12,533 nucleotides of DNA, taken from JAQGMV01 sp046597455 (lineage in GTDB: Bacteria > Pseudomonadota > Gammaproteobacteria > Burkholderiales > SG8-41). Location: contig JBKJKJ010000556.1 in NCBI GenBank assembly GCA_046597455.1, positions 1 to 12,533 on the forward strand. Reading direction: 5' to 3'. Under the pieces are notes generated by a model, which was not told where the DNA came from, ran no database searches, and saw nothing but the letters and a program-made list of their open reading frames with translations. Shown piece by piece: positions 1 to 10,632 of this stretch. The position numbers were made by a program, and so were the translations under genes. Each line of letters starts with the position of its first letter. Position 1 is the stretch's first letter.

Positions 1-1308
1 GCCGAATCCGCCGTTGCTCATGATGACCACATGGTCGCCGGGACGCGTCTCCGCCGCTATGCCGGCGACCAGCTGATCCAGCCCCGCATGAACGGTGGCG
101 CGGTCCCCGAGCGGGGCCAGTGCCGCGCCCGCATCCCACTCCAGCGCGCCGCTGTAGCAGAACACGCGGTCCGCCGCGGCGAGGCTTGCCGGCAGCGCCT
201 GCTTCATGACGCCGAGCTTCATCGTATTCGAGCGCGGCTCCACCACCGCGAAGATGCGCGAGCCGTCGACTCTGGCCCGCAAACCCTCGAGGGTCGTCGC
301 GATCGCAGTCGGGTGATGCGCGAAATCATCGTACACCGTGACCCCGCCCACGACACCACGCACTTCCATGCGCCTTTTCACGCTTTCGAAGCGGCTCAGG
401 GCTTCGATGGCCACGCCGGGCGGAACGCCCGCATGCCGCGCAGCGGCAATCGCGGCGAGCGCATTGGAGCGGTTGTGCGCCCCGAGGAGCGCCCATTGCA
501 CCGTCCCCACCGGCTCGCCTTTGAAATGCACAGCAAAAGCCCCTTTCTCGTCCGCCATCCCTGCGCGCCATCCTTCATCGGCATCGAAGTGCTCAACGCG
601 CGTCCATGCGCCTCGCGCGAGGACCCGTGCAAGCTGACTGTCGCCGCCGTTCGACACGATGAGGCCGCTCGAGGGCAGGGTACGAACGAAGTGGTGGAAC
701 TGCGTTTCGATCGCGGCGAGGTCGGGGAAGATATCCGCGTGATCGAATTCCAGATTGTTGAGGACCGCGGTGCGCGCGGGATAGTGGACGAACTTCGAGC
801 GCTTGTCGAAGAAAGCGGTGTCGTATTCGTCGGCTTCGATCACGAAGAAAGGCGTGTCGGTGAGGCGCGCGGAGACACCGAAGTTCTGCGGCACGCCGCC
901 GATGAGAAAACCGGGGGCAAGACCGCCGTACTCGAGTATCCACGCGAGCATGGCGCTCGTCGTGGTCTTGCCGTGAGTCCCGGCGACCGCGAGAACCCAG
1001 CGCCCCTGCAATACGTTTTCACGCAACCACTGCGGCCCGGAGAGGTACGGCAGCCCCTGGTCGAGGATCGCCTCCATCAGTGGATTGCCGCGCGTGATGA
1101 CGTTTCCGATGACGTAAACGTCCGGCCCGAGCGTCACCTGGCCGGCATCATAGCCTTCGATGAGCTCGATGCCCTGCGCTTCGAGCTGGGTGCTCATCGG
1201 TGGGTACACGTTGGCGTCGCAACCGGTGACGCGATGGCCTGCCGCGCGCGCCAGCACGGCGACCCCGCCCATGAAGGTGCCGCAAATGCCGAGTATGTGT
1301 ATGTGCAT
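1..1308 (-). CDS. mpl: UDP-N-acetylmuramate:L-alanyl-gamma-D-glutamyl-meso-diaminopimelate ligase (Mpl), 3' end cut by the window
   Basis: Cytoplasmic Mur-ligase-family enzyme of peptidoglycan recycling. It joins the recovered tripeptide L-Ala-gamma-D-Glu-meso-DAP to UDP-MurNAc using ATP. The reverse-strand reading gives 436 codons with no stop, beginning MHIHILGICGTFMGG, the N-terminal nucleotide-binding fold of MurC/Mpl proteins. The ATP loop GTHGKTTT covers residues 110-117. The Mpl-type segment LNNLEFDHADIF is at 183-194 and YDDFAHHPTA at 326-335. The reading leaves the window at MSNGGFG, very close to the usual C-terminus, so only about 15-25 residues should be missing (the family is usually about 450-460 aa). 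The ATG at 1308 is the only start that preserves the Gly-rich N-terminus; no strong Shine-Dalgarno precedes it. It is divergent from the G3E gene. MurC is the main paralogue to exclude, but the NLEFDHADIF and SNGGFG segments favour Mpl. Confidence 0.96.
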   Translation of the reverse strand, partial: MHIHILGICGTFMGGVAVLARAAGHRVTGCDANVYPPMSTQLEAQGIELIEGYDAGQVTLGPDVYVIGNVITRGNPLMEAILDQGLPYLSGPQWLRENVLQGRWVLAVAGTHGKTTTSAMLAWILEYGGLAPGFLIGGVPQNFGVSARLTDTPFFVIEADEYDTAFFDKRSKFVHYPARTAVLNNLEFDHADIFPDLAAIETQFHHFVRTLPSSGLIVSNGGDSQLARVLARGAWTRVEHFDADEGWRAGMADEKGAFAVHFKGEPVGTVQWALLGAHNRSNALAAIAAARHAGVPPGVAIEALSRFESVKRRMEVRGVVGGVTVYDDFAHHPTAIATTLEGLRARVDGSRIFAVVEPRSNTMKLGVMKQALPASLAAADRVFCYSGALEWDAGAALAPLGDRATVHAGLDQLVAGIAAETRPGDHVVIMSNGGFG

Positions 1309-1373
1309 CAGTTCAGTGGGGGAATGAAGATTCGGACTGGCACCTCGACCGAGGGCTCAACCGCGGAAAATGA

Positions 1374-1402
1374 AGTATACCGCCCCCGAGAGACCGATCC
1401 CG
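1374..1402 (-). promoter_or_regulatory. Candidate sigma-70 promoter of mpl
   Basis: On the minus strand a good -10 hexamer, TATACT, sits at 1379-1374, about 65 nt upstream of the mpl ATG. The -35 region, placed by spacing around 1397-1402, is GC-rich and does not match TTGACA well. The placement rests on the -10 alone. Transcription would start near 1367 and give a leader of about 60 nt. Confidence 0.3.
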
Positions 1403-1531
1403 GCGTGCGGGCCGTTCACACCGATCTCCTGCCCCCTTCGCAGAGCCAAAAGTCATGAACAGATCGAAAGCGTTCTGCAGCGACGTCGTCGGCACGATCG
1501 GATGCGCGAGTCTGCCCCTATCGATCGCAGC

Positions 1532-1560
1532 TCTGCCGTCGCGAAGGGGCCGCATATAAT
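1532..1560 (+). promoter_or_regulatory. Candidate sigma-70 promoter of the G3E gene
   Basis: A perfect TATAAT is at 1555-1560. The hexamer 17 nt upstream (1532-1537, TCTGCC) is a poor -35. The predicted transcription start near 1567 leaves a leader of only about 20 nt before the ATG at 1586. This supports that start over the upstream in-frame ATG codons, which would lie before the transcript begins. Confidence 0.45.
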
Positions 1561-1585
1561 CGAGACCCTCGCAGCGGCTCCCGCC

Positions 1586-2179
1586 ATGGCCCCTACACGC
1601 ATCCCCGCGATTCTCATCACCGGCGCCACCGGCGCCGGAAAAACCAGTCTCATTTCGCGCCTGCTGTGCCAGCGGCCGGCCGCTGAGCGCTGGGCGGTGC
1701 TCGTCAACGACTTCGGCCGAGGGCACTTGGCGGTGGGCGAGGCCGATGAAAACGTCGTCGTGCGCGAAGTCGCCGGCTGCATCTGCTGTACGGGACAGGT
1801 GTCGCTGCGCACGGCGCTGGTGTCGATGTTGCGCGCCGCGCACCCGCATCGGCTGCTGATCGAAGCCTCCGGGGCGGCCGAACCGGCTGCGGTCATACGC
1901 GTCCTGAACGAGCCCGGATTATCGAAAGCAGTCGAGCTCGAATCGACCGTGTGTGCAGTCGGTGCGGAGCACCTCGCGGACTCGCGTTATGCTGCAACAG
2001 ACGTGTATCGCGCCCAGCTCTGCGCGGCCGACGTGATCGTACTCCGGCTCGACGAGCCCGCGACTGAAGGACCCTACGCCAAAGCGCTGGCGCGCATCGC
2101 GAAAATTCGCTCGACGCCTGTCCGGGTGGTCAATGCCGCGGATCCCAGCGAGCCGCTCGATGTGCTGGAGGTGCTGTGA
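1586..2179 (+). CDS. Short G3E-family (COG0523/CobW-like) P-loop NTPase with CxCC motif
   Basis: Reads as 197 aa from the ATG just after a TATAAT promoter. It shows the P-loop GATGAGKT (residues 13-20), NDFG (41-44, matching the family NEFG-type switch), the metal-binding GCICC (64-68, the CxCC hallmark of COG0523 metallochaperone GTPases) and EASGAAEP (93-100, matching the family E-T-G-x-A-x-P segment). Two features are odd. Typical members are 300-400 aa with a C-terminal CobW_C domain, and here the protein stops after the G domain. The guanine-specificity motif NKxD is replaced by VLRLDEP (residues 152-158). It could be a reduced metal-insertion or storage factor (Zn, Co or Fe), or a decaying paralogue. 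The frame is intact, with no internal stop. It is divergent from mpl and convergent with the PhyH gene. Family is clear; substrate and activity are not. Confidence 0.85.
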   Translation: MAPTRIPAILITGATGAGKTSLISRLLCQRPAAERWAVLVNDFGRGHLAVGEADENVVVREVAGCICCTGQVSLRTALVSMLRAAHPHRLLIEASGAAEPAAVIRVLNEPGLSKAVELESTVCAVGAEHLADSRYAATDVYRAQLCAADVIVLRLDEPATEGPYAKALARIAKIRSTPVRVVNAADPSEPLDVLEVL

Positions 2180-2241
2180 CCTGCTGATTTGGCGCCGCGC
2201 GTTCCCGCACGGCCCGGAATGACGATCAACCGCCCACCCCT

Positions 2242-3068
2242 TCACGCAATCTGAAGCGGCACATCCGGAACCGCAGCGGACCGGCTTCCCGCAAGGGGAT
2301 GGTTGTCCGCCGCATGATAGGTGTGAACCACTGAAAATTTTGTCTTCGCGGTCTGGTTCTGGCCCGCGGCGTGGAACAGCCTGCAGTGAAAAAACAGCAC
2401 ATCGCCCGGGTCCAGCTCGACCGCGATCTGCTTGGCGAGCAGAGAGCGATTTTCTTCGACATCGGTGCGCAGGAACTGCGCGGCGTCGAGCTGCCCGGGC
2501 CTGAACTCCACTTCATGAGATCCCGGCAACACGAGCAGGCAGCCGTTCTCGTTGCGCTCGGGCCCCAGCGCGAGCCACACCGACACGAGCTCGGGCCGCT
2601 CGAAAGACCAGTACCGGATGTCGCGATGCCAGTTGGTGAGGCTGCTGTAACGCGGATCCTTGGTCATCACACAGTTGTGATGAGCCTGGGAGAGCTCGAC
2701 CGGCGCGCCGAGAAGCTGCGCGAGGTGCGCGGCGAGTAGAGGCGACGTCGCCCACGTGTGAAAAACCGGATCGCGCGCGCACGCCTGGAGGAGCCGCCTG
2801 ACCGTGCGCCCACCGGGCGCGTCGTGCGACAGCGGCGCGCCCGCATACTTCACGTCAGCTTCATATTCCAGGGGCGCGACTGAGTGAGCAAGATGGGCTT
2901 TCGCAACGTCGAGCATCTGTACGCGCAGCGCCTCGGGTGCGAGGTTACGCGCGACGACGTAGCCGTGACGCTGGAATTGTCCGAGCTCTGCGGCAGAGAA
3001 GGTCGCGTGCGGCGAGCGAGGGCCGCTCGCCTTCGACGCGTCTTCGCCTGCGCTGCGAAGCCCGGGGT

Positions 3069-3072
<4 letters not shown>
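2242..3072 (-). CDS. Phytanoyl-CoA dioxygenase (PhyH)-family non-haem Fe(II) oxygenase
   Basis: A 276-aa protein of the PhyH/EctD-like double-stranded beta-helix family, which uses Fe(II) and usually 2-oxoglutarate to hydroxylate small molecules. The metal triad is visible: H149 and D151 in NWHRDIRYW and the distal H234 in CRLFHAAGQNQ. SVWLALGPERNENGCLLVLP (164-183) is the typical core strand pattern with the GCL turn, followed by GSHE. The usual 2-oxoglutarate-binding arginine, 11 residues after the distal His in PhyH and EctD, is Lys here (K245). The start ATG at 3072 overlaps the metH stop as ATGA. No ribosome site lies at normal distance (a GGAGG is about 15 nt away), so translation probably depends on coupling to metH. 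The substrate cannot be inferred; the link to metH is positional only. Confidence 0.88.
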
Positions 3073-6794
<3,722 letters not shown>

Positions 6795-6861
6795 GGGGAA
6801 TCGCGAGAGTATCCAGTGGGCCGGCCGGACCGACGCCAAGCTGCTGATTGAAAAGGGCGTA

Positions 6862-6870
6862 ATCTTAACA
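6862..6870 (-). promoter_or_regulatory. Candidate extended -10 promoter of metH
   Basis: On the minus strand TGTTAAGAT (6870-6862) has the extended -10 form TGnTAnnnT. It lies about 68 nt before the metH ATG, giving a leader of about 60 nt. No good -35 is visible, which extended -10 promoters can tolerate. The short leader leaves little room for a B12 or SAH riboswitch, and I found no conserved box of either. Confidence 0.3.
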
Positions 6871-6986
6871 TGGCGACTGATCAGCCCGACTTTCCGGGCA
6901 CCCCTGCGTGGCCGCGCCGCAAACCCGTGCAACGACGACGGAAGGCAGCGCCGCCGGCGGCAGACATGTCGTTAATTGCGGTAGTT

Positions 6987-7252
6987 ATGAGGCTCGCGGC
7001 GGTTCCCCGGCATGCCTCATCCGGTTTTCGCGCAGGTCGTCGCGCCCCGCGGGAACGGAGCGACCTGGCTATCGCGCGTTGGGTAACCGCGATTTCGGGT
7101 GCGATGCGCCCGTTCGACGCTATCCGTCCGCGAGACGGCTAGTGGAGCGTAACGTTAGAACCGGTAGTAGCTTACCGGTGAGCGACGGGCCCGCTCCCGA
7201 GCGGGCGGCCGTTGCGAACGTTACTTTCGACTTCACTGATACAGGCCACTAG
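6987..7252 (+). ncRNA. Candidate structured RNA element (seven hairpins; possible stand-alone HEARO/omega-type RNA)
   Basis: This gap between metH and the GAF-EAL gene is almost continuous secondary structure. Stems: A 6987-6993/7014-7020 (ATGAGGC); B 7034-7039/7061-7066 (AGGTCG); C 7071-7076 plus 7078-7080 with 7085-7093; D 7096-7102/7106-7112 (loop GAT); E 7124-7128/7134-7138. A three-way junction follows: outer stem 7139-7145/7246-7252 (CTAGTGG), second stem 7149-7156/7217-7224 (GTAACGTT), hairpin 7160-7166/7173-7179 (ACCGGTA), and hairpin 7182-7188/7209-7215 extended by 7189-7195/7200-7206. G-U pairs at 7100/7108 and 7184/7213 exist only if the + strand is the RNA. An ATGA marks the left edge. 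Size and multi-stem form recall HEARO RNAs of IscB elements, but no iscB gene is present. Alternatives are a MITE or another structured RNA. Position 7252 overlaps the EAL stop codon. Confidence 0.5.
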
Positions 7253-8472
7253 TTCGGCGCGTAGCGGGCGACACGCCGCGGAGCGGATGGCGCACGGCGC
7301 GCAGAAACCCGCTCGCAGAGCTCGGCTGCCGCTTCCAGCGTGCCGGGGCGGCCCAGCAGGTAACCCTGCATTTTGGTGACGCCCATGCTTTTCAATAGCG
7401 AAAGCTCGGCCGCCGTCTCGATTCCTTCGGCGACAACGTCGCAGCGCTGCTCTTTGCCGAACTGTATCAGCGCGCTCGCGAGCGCATTGCGGGCGGCGTC
7501 GGCGTCGATGTTGCGCACCAGAGTCATATGCAGCTTGATGATGTCCGGCTTCAATTGAAGGATGTGGCGAAAGCTCTCCAGCCCACCCCCGTCATCGTCC
7601 ACCGAGATACGCAGCCCCGCGGCGCGCATCGGCGCCAGAACCTTGGCCATTTCGTCGTACTGTCTGATGCACAGGTGCTCGTTGATCTCGAGAACGATGC
7701 GGTCGAGAGGCGCCCCAGCGAAAGCGCGCTCGAGCTGTCCATGGACGATGATGTTGGGCGACACGTTGAAACCGATGTAGCACGAATCCGGGAGCCGCTC
7801 GAAGCTTTCGGTCGCCTTACTTATCAGGTTGGCCTGCAGGTCGATGTCCAGCCCAACGCGCGCCGCATCCGCGAACCACAGATCGGGGCTGCGCGGCGGG
7901 GAGCCGGCGAAACGCGCCAACGCCTCGAAGCCGGTTATGCTGCCGCGGCTCACGTCATACACCGGCTGATAGAGGAAAGACAGACCTTCGCCGCCGATGA
8001 CGTGCTGCACGCCCGCGATGAGCTCGCGGTTGCGTGCGGCGGCGTGGACGTCGGCTTCGATGTGCTCGGCTGCAAGCTCGGCGAAGACCCGGATCATGCT
8101 CAGATCGCGCGCGTTGAGCACAGCGTCGCTCCGGGGGCCTGCGCAGCTGAGCGTGCCATACACCGCGCCGCCGTCGAGCTCGATCGGGGCGCAAAAGTGC
8201 GTGCCCGCTGGTGCGCCGTCGAGACTGCACGACGCGTGATCGAAGGGATCGGGACCGCCGATGCGCACCCGGCAGTCATCGTCCGCGCAATCGAGGTGTC
8301 GCACCACAGCCCCGCCAGGGGTGATCTGGGAGATAAAAGCCACGTCCACCGACAGGTAAGCCCGCAGCGCGCGCAGCGCGCGCCCGAGCATCGCATCGAG
8401 AGGGGTCACACCCGGCTTCTTGTCCTCGACGAGGAAGTTCAGAAGCAACAGGTCACTGTGGGCTATGGTCAT
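7249..8472 (-). CDS. GAF-EAL domain protein, probable c-di-GMP phosphodiesterase
   Basis: A 407-aa cytoplasmic protein with no signal peptide or membrane segment. Residues about 20-145 look like a GAF sensor (THFCAPIELDGGAVYGTLSC region), and about 160-390 form an EAL domain that hydrolyses cyclic-di-GMP. The expected EAL active-site residues can be placed: E183 (EALAR), N236 (FNVSP), E265 (LEINEH), D292-D293, K313, E349 (VVAEGIET) and Q369 (MQGYLLGRP). Two segments depart from consensus. Loop 6, usually DDFGTG, is DDDGGG, and the Asp of IKxD is His (H315). Activity is therefore likely but not certain, and a ligand-binding or weak enzyme is possible. The ATG at 8472 is the first methionine and leaves the N-terminus intact. 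A sigma-28-like promoter and a small leader hairpin lie upstream. No GGDEF domain is present. Confidence 0.9.
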   Translation of the reverse strand: MTIAHSDLLLLNFLVEDKKPGVTPLDAMLGRALRALRAYLSVDVAFISQITPGGAVVRHLDCADDDCRVRIGGPDPFDHASCSLDGAPAGTHFCAPIELDGGAVYGTLSCAGPRSDAVLNARDLSMIRVFAELAAEHIEADVHAAARNRELIAGVQHVIGGEGLSFLYQPVYDVSRGSITGFEALARFAGSPPRSPDLWFADAARVGLDIDLQANLISKATESFERLPDSCYIGFNVSPNIIVHGQLERAFAGAPLDRIVLEINEHLCIRQYDEMAKVLAPMRAAGLRISVDDDGGGLESFRHILQLKPDIIKLHMTLVRNIDADAARNALASALIQFGKEQRCDVVAEGIETAAELSLLKSMGVTKMQGYLLGRPGTLEAAAELCERVSARRAPSAPRRVARYAPN

Positions 8473-8783
8473 AGTGCTGCTCGCCTGCCGGTTGATACGT
8501 TAATTCAATGCTCTGTATTCTTGTTTTCGACTCACAGTCGATCAGTTTCGACACGGCAGCGCGCAATCGGCCCCCGCTCGACACTGCTCTATATCGGCAC
8601 GACGCCGAAAGTCTTAAGGCCAGGGCCGTGGACGGCCCGCGGCGGGGGACAGGCGGCAGATCAACCTGGCGTCACGCCGGACGCGGGGCGGGCTGCGGCC
8701 CCGGACGCCCTGACTACCTGTAACGGCTGATTCGAGCGTGGGGTTAATGCGCCGAGGCCGTACCGGCCGTGAGACCCTGGCCT
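8473..8783. other. Intergenic region between comM and the GAF-EAL gene
   Basis: No gene is supported in these 311 bp. They hold the sigma-28-like promoter (8591-8617), a perfect 6-bp leader hairpin at 8527-8541 (TCGACT, loop CAC, AGTCGA), and GC-rich hairpins at 8684-8703 (CGGGGC/GCCCCG) and 8756-8768 (GGCCG/CGGCC). None of these stems is followed by a T-run, so no clear intrinsic terminator for comM is seen. Confidence 0.5.
8591..8617 (-). promoter_or_regulatory. Sigma-28 (FliA)-like promoter of the GAF-EAL gene
   Basis: On the minus strand TTAAGACTT is followed by GCCGATAT. The flagellar sigma factor consensus is TAAA-N15-GCCGATAA. Here the -10 matches 7 of 8 bases, and the -35 reads TTAA at 15-nt spacing or TAAG at 14-nt spacing. 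It lies about 120 nt upstream of the ATG in the right orientation. FliA control of EAL genes is known in flagellated proteobacteria such as E. coli yhjH, so the context is plausible. Confidence 0.45.
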
Positions 8784-10322
8784 TCACGCAGAAAAAGGTG
8801 TGCGCCCCGGTATCGTGCGATCCGGTATGGCGCGGTCGAAGCGGCGGTACTGAACCGCTTCAGCCACGTGGGCGGCCCCGATGGTGCCCGACCTCGCGAG
8901 GTCTGCAATCGTTCTGGCCACTTTGAGAATGCGATGGTAGCCGCGCGCTGACAGGCCCAGCTTTGAAATGGCCTGTTGCAGGATGACTTCGGCTCCCTCG
9001 GCCACCACGCAGTGTTTCTCGATTTCGACGCCGGCGAGCTTAGCGTTGTCCTTACCCTGGCGCTCGATCATTCGCGCACGTGCTCGCGCCACGCGCGCAC
9101 GGATGACAGCCGAAGATTCTCCCGGATTCGTGCTCATGAGGTCGTGTGTCGCAACGGCAGGCACCTCGATCTGGATGTCGATGCGATCCAGCAGCGGCCC
9201 CGACAGTCTGCTTCTGTAGCGCAGTATCTGATCCGGTGTGCACCGGCAGCGGCCCGAATAGTGTCCGAGGTAACCGCAGGCACACGGATTCATCGCACCG
9301 ACCAGCTGGAACTCCGCAGGAAATTCAGCCTGGCGCGCCGCACGCGAGACGAAAACGCGGCCGGATTCGAGCGGCTGTCTCAGCACTTCGAGCACGCGCC
9401 GGTCGAATTCCGGCAATTCGTCGAGAAAAAGCACACCGTGCATCGCCATCGAAATCTCGCCGGGCCGCGGGTCCCTGCCGCCGCGGACCAGCGCCACGGC
9501 CGATGCGGTGTGATGCGGCGCTCTATACGGACGCTGCCCCCAGCGCTCGACGCGAAACCCTTGTGTGCCGAGCGACTGAACCGCTGCTGAAGCCAGCGCC
9601 TCAGACTGGGTCATCGGCGGCAGGATCCCGGGGAGGCGCGAGGCGAGCATCGTCTTGCCCGTGCCGGGTGGGCCGACCAGCAGGACGCTATGCCCCCCCG
9701 CGGCTGCGATTTCGAGGGCCCGCTTCGCGTGCGATTGCGAGCGCACATCCGCCATGTCGGGATGATCCGGTGACGCGAGTGGCGGCCGCTCCGCGTAACG
9801 CGCGAGCGGCTCGCGGCCGTGAAAGTGCGCACAGACTTCGAGCAGGTTGCCGGCGGGGTACACGCGCGCGCTTTCGACCAGTGCCGCCTCGGGTGCATTC
9901 TCCCGAGGCAACACGAAAGCGCGGCCCGCGCCCTGCGCGCCGAGCGACATCGCGAGCGCGCCGCGCACCGGGCGCAGGTCCCCGGCGAGGGCGAGCTCGC
10001 CTGCGAACTCGTACTGATCGAGCGTCTCCCCCGGCAGCTGGCCCGAGGCAACCAGGATTCCGATGGCAATTGGGAGGTCGAAGCGCCCGGACTCCTTGGG
10101 CAGGTCGGCCGGCGCGAGATTGACGGTAACGTGGCGCGACGGGAATTCGAAGCGCGCGTTCTGCAGCGCGGCGCGTACGCGATCGCGTGCTTCCTTTACT
10201 TCGGCTTCCGGCAATCCGACGATGGTAAAGCTCGGCAAGCCGTTGGCGAGGTGCACTTCCACCGTCACCGGCGGCGCGCACATCCCGGACAGCGCGCGGC
10301 TGTGTAGCACGGCAAGCGCCAT
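8784..10322 (-). CDS. comM: YifB/ComM family Mg-chelatase-like AAA+ ATPase
   Basis: A 512-aa member of the ComM family, cytoplasmic hexameric helicases that promote branch migration when transformed DNA is integrated into the chromosome. Domain order is standard: an N-terminal ChlI/Lon-like fold (about 1-170; VEVHLANGLPSFTIVGLPEA), the AAA+ core (about 190-400) with Walker A GPPGTGKT at 217-224 and Walker B VLFLDE at 297-302, a cysteine cluster NPCACG...CRCTP (C347, C349, C359, C361) and LDRID at 378-382, then the C-terminal Mg_chelatase_C helices (about 405-495; LSARGYHRILKVARTIADL). Length equals the usual 500-510 aa. GGAGAGG at good distance before the ATG at 10322 supports the start. The MITE-like element ends 79 nt upstream, so any promoter must lie in that gap or within the element. 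Confidence 0.96.
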   Translation of the reverse strand: MALAVLHSRALSGMCAPPVTVEVHLANGLPSFTIVGLPEAEVKEARDRVRAALQNARFEFPSRHVTVNLAPADLPKESGRFDLPIAIGILVASGQLPGETLDQYEFAGELALAGDLRPVRGALAMSLGAQGAGRAFVLPRENAPEAALVESARVYPAGNLLEVCAHFHGREPLARYAERPPLASPDHPDMADVRSQSHAKRALEIAAAGGHSVLLVGPPGTGKTMLASRLPGILPPMTQSEALASAAVQSLGTQGFRVERWGQRPYRAPHHTASAVALVRGGRDPRPGEISMAMHGVLFLDELPEFDRRVLEVLRQPLESGRVFVSRAARQAEFPAEFQLVGAMNPCACGYLGHYSGRCRCTPDQILRYRSRLSGPLLDRIDIQIEVPAVATHDLMSTNPGESSAVIRARVARARARMIERQGKDNAKLAGVEIEKHCVVAEGAEVILQQAISKLGLSARGYHRILKVARTIADLARSGTIGAAHVAEAVQYRRFDRAIPDRTIPGRTPFSA

Positions 10323-10405
10323 GGCCTCTCCGTCAGCGATGCTGATGGAGACTTAACGATGCGCGCGCCGGTCCGGTTAACCGTGCGGGGTATGACTGAA
10401 CGCCT

Positions 10406-10487
10406 AGCAGCCTGTCGGACTCGATTTCATGAGGCCGGTGCGTAGGGTTTTCGAGGCGCTTCGATCAGCACCGGGGGACAGGCTGCT
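10406..10487. repeat. 11-bp perfect inverted repeat inside the left end of the MITE-like element
   Basis: AGCAGCCTGTC at 10406-10416 is mirrored by GACAGGCTGCT at 10477-10487, so the left terminal repeat has its own partner 60 bp inward. Confidence 0.7.
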
Positions 10488-10598
10488 TACACGAAATCCC
10501 TGCTTGAACACATGCGGGCCTGAAAAGCGGCTTTTTCTGCAGGAAAGACCGGCCACCCGGATGCACTTTCCGTGTTCGTCCGTCGTGTCTTCCAGATA

Positions 10599-10632
10599 AG
10601 GAGTTTGTCGCAGGCAAGTCCGACAAACTCCT
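10599..10632. repeat. 12-bp perfect hairpin at the right end of the MITE-like element
   Basis: AGGAGTTTGTCG (10599-10610) and CGACAAACTCCT (10621-10632) form a perfect stem around a 10-nt loop, just downstream of ubiK. It could act as a transcription stop, but no T-run follows on the minus strand. Confidence 0.75.

Noticed and set aside
31..1458. 475-codon open frame on the + strand opposite mpl
   Set aside because: Lies antisense to the clear Mpl protein, with shadow-type composition and no motifs.
7149..7224. Integron attC-like site (GTTAGAA near 7154)
   Set aside because: The core does not fully match GTTRRRY, and no partner core at the expected distance and no integrase or cassette array is seen.
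6795..7248. Cobalamin, SAM or SAH riboswitch upstream of metH
   Set aside because: I looked for the B12-box and SAH conserved core on the minus strand and found neither; the hairpins present fit a + strand RNA better.
6908..7252. 114-codon + strand frame through the structured element (also a 90-codon frame from 6870)
   Set aside because: No ribosome site, no familiar domain, and the sequence is constrained by hairpins. The open frame is better explained by GC-rich composition, though a tiny protein cannot be fully excluded.
8684..8703. GC hairpin as intrinsic terminator of comM
   Set aside because: The stem is about 80 nt beyond the stop and has no T-run on the minus strand.
7528..8730. 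400-codon open frame opposite the GAF-EAL gene
   Set aside because: The minus-strand GAF-EAL protein carries recognisable catalytic motifs; this frame has none.
10491..10598. Possible transposase remnant inside the MITE-like element
   Set aside because: A short minus-strand frame (FLQKKPLFRPACVQAG) looked vaguely protein-like, but no transposase motif can be recognised.
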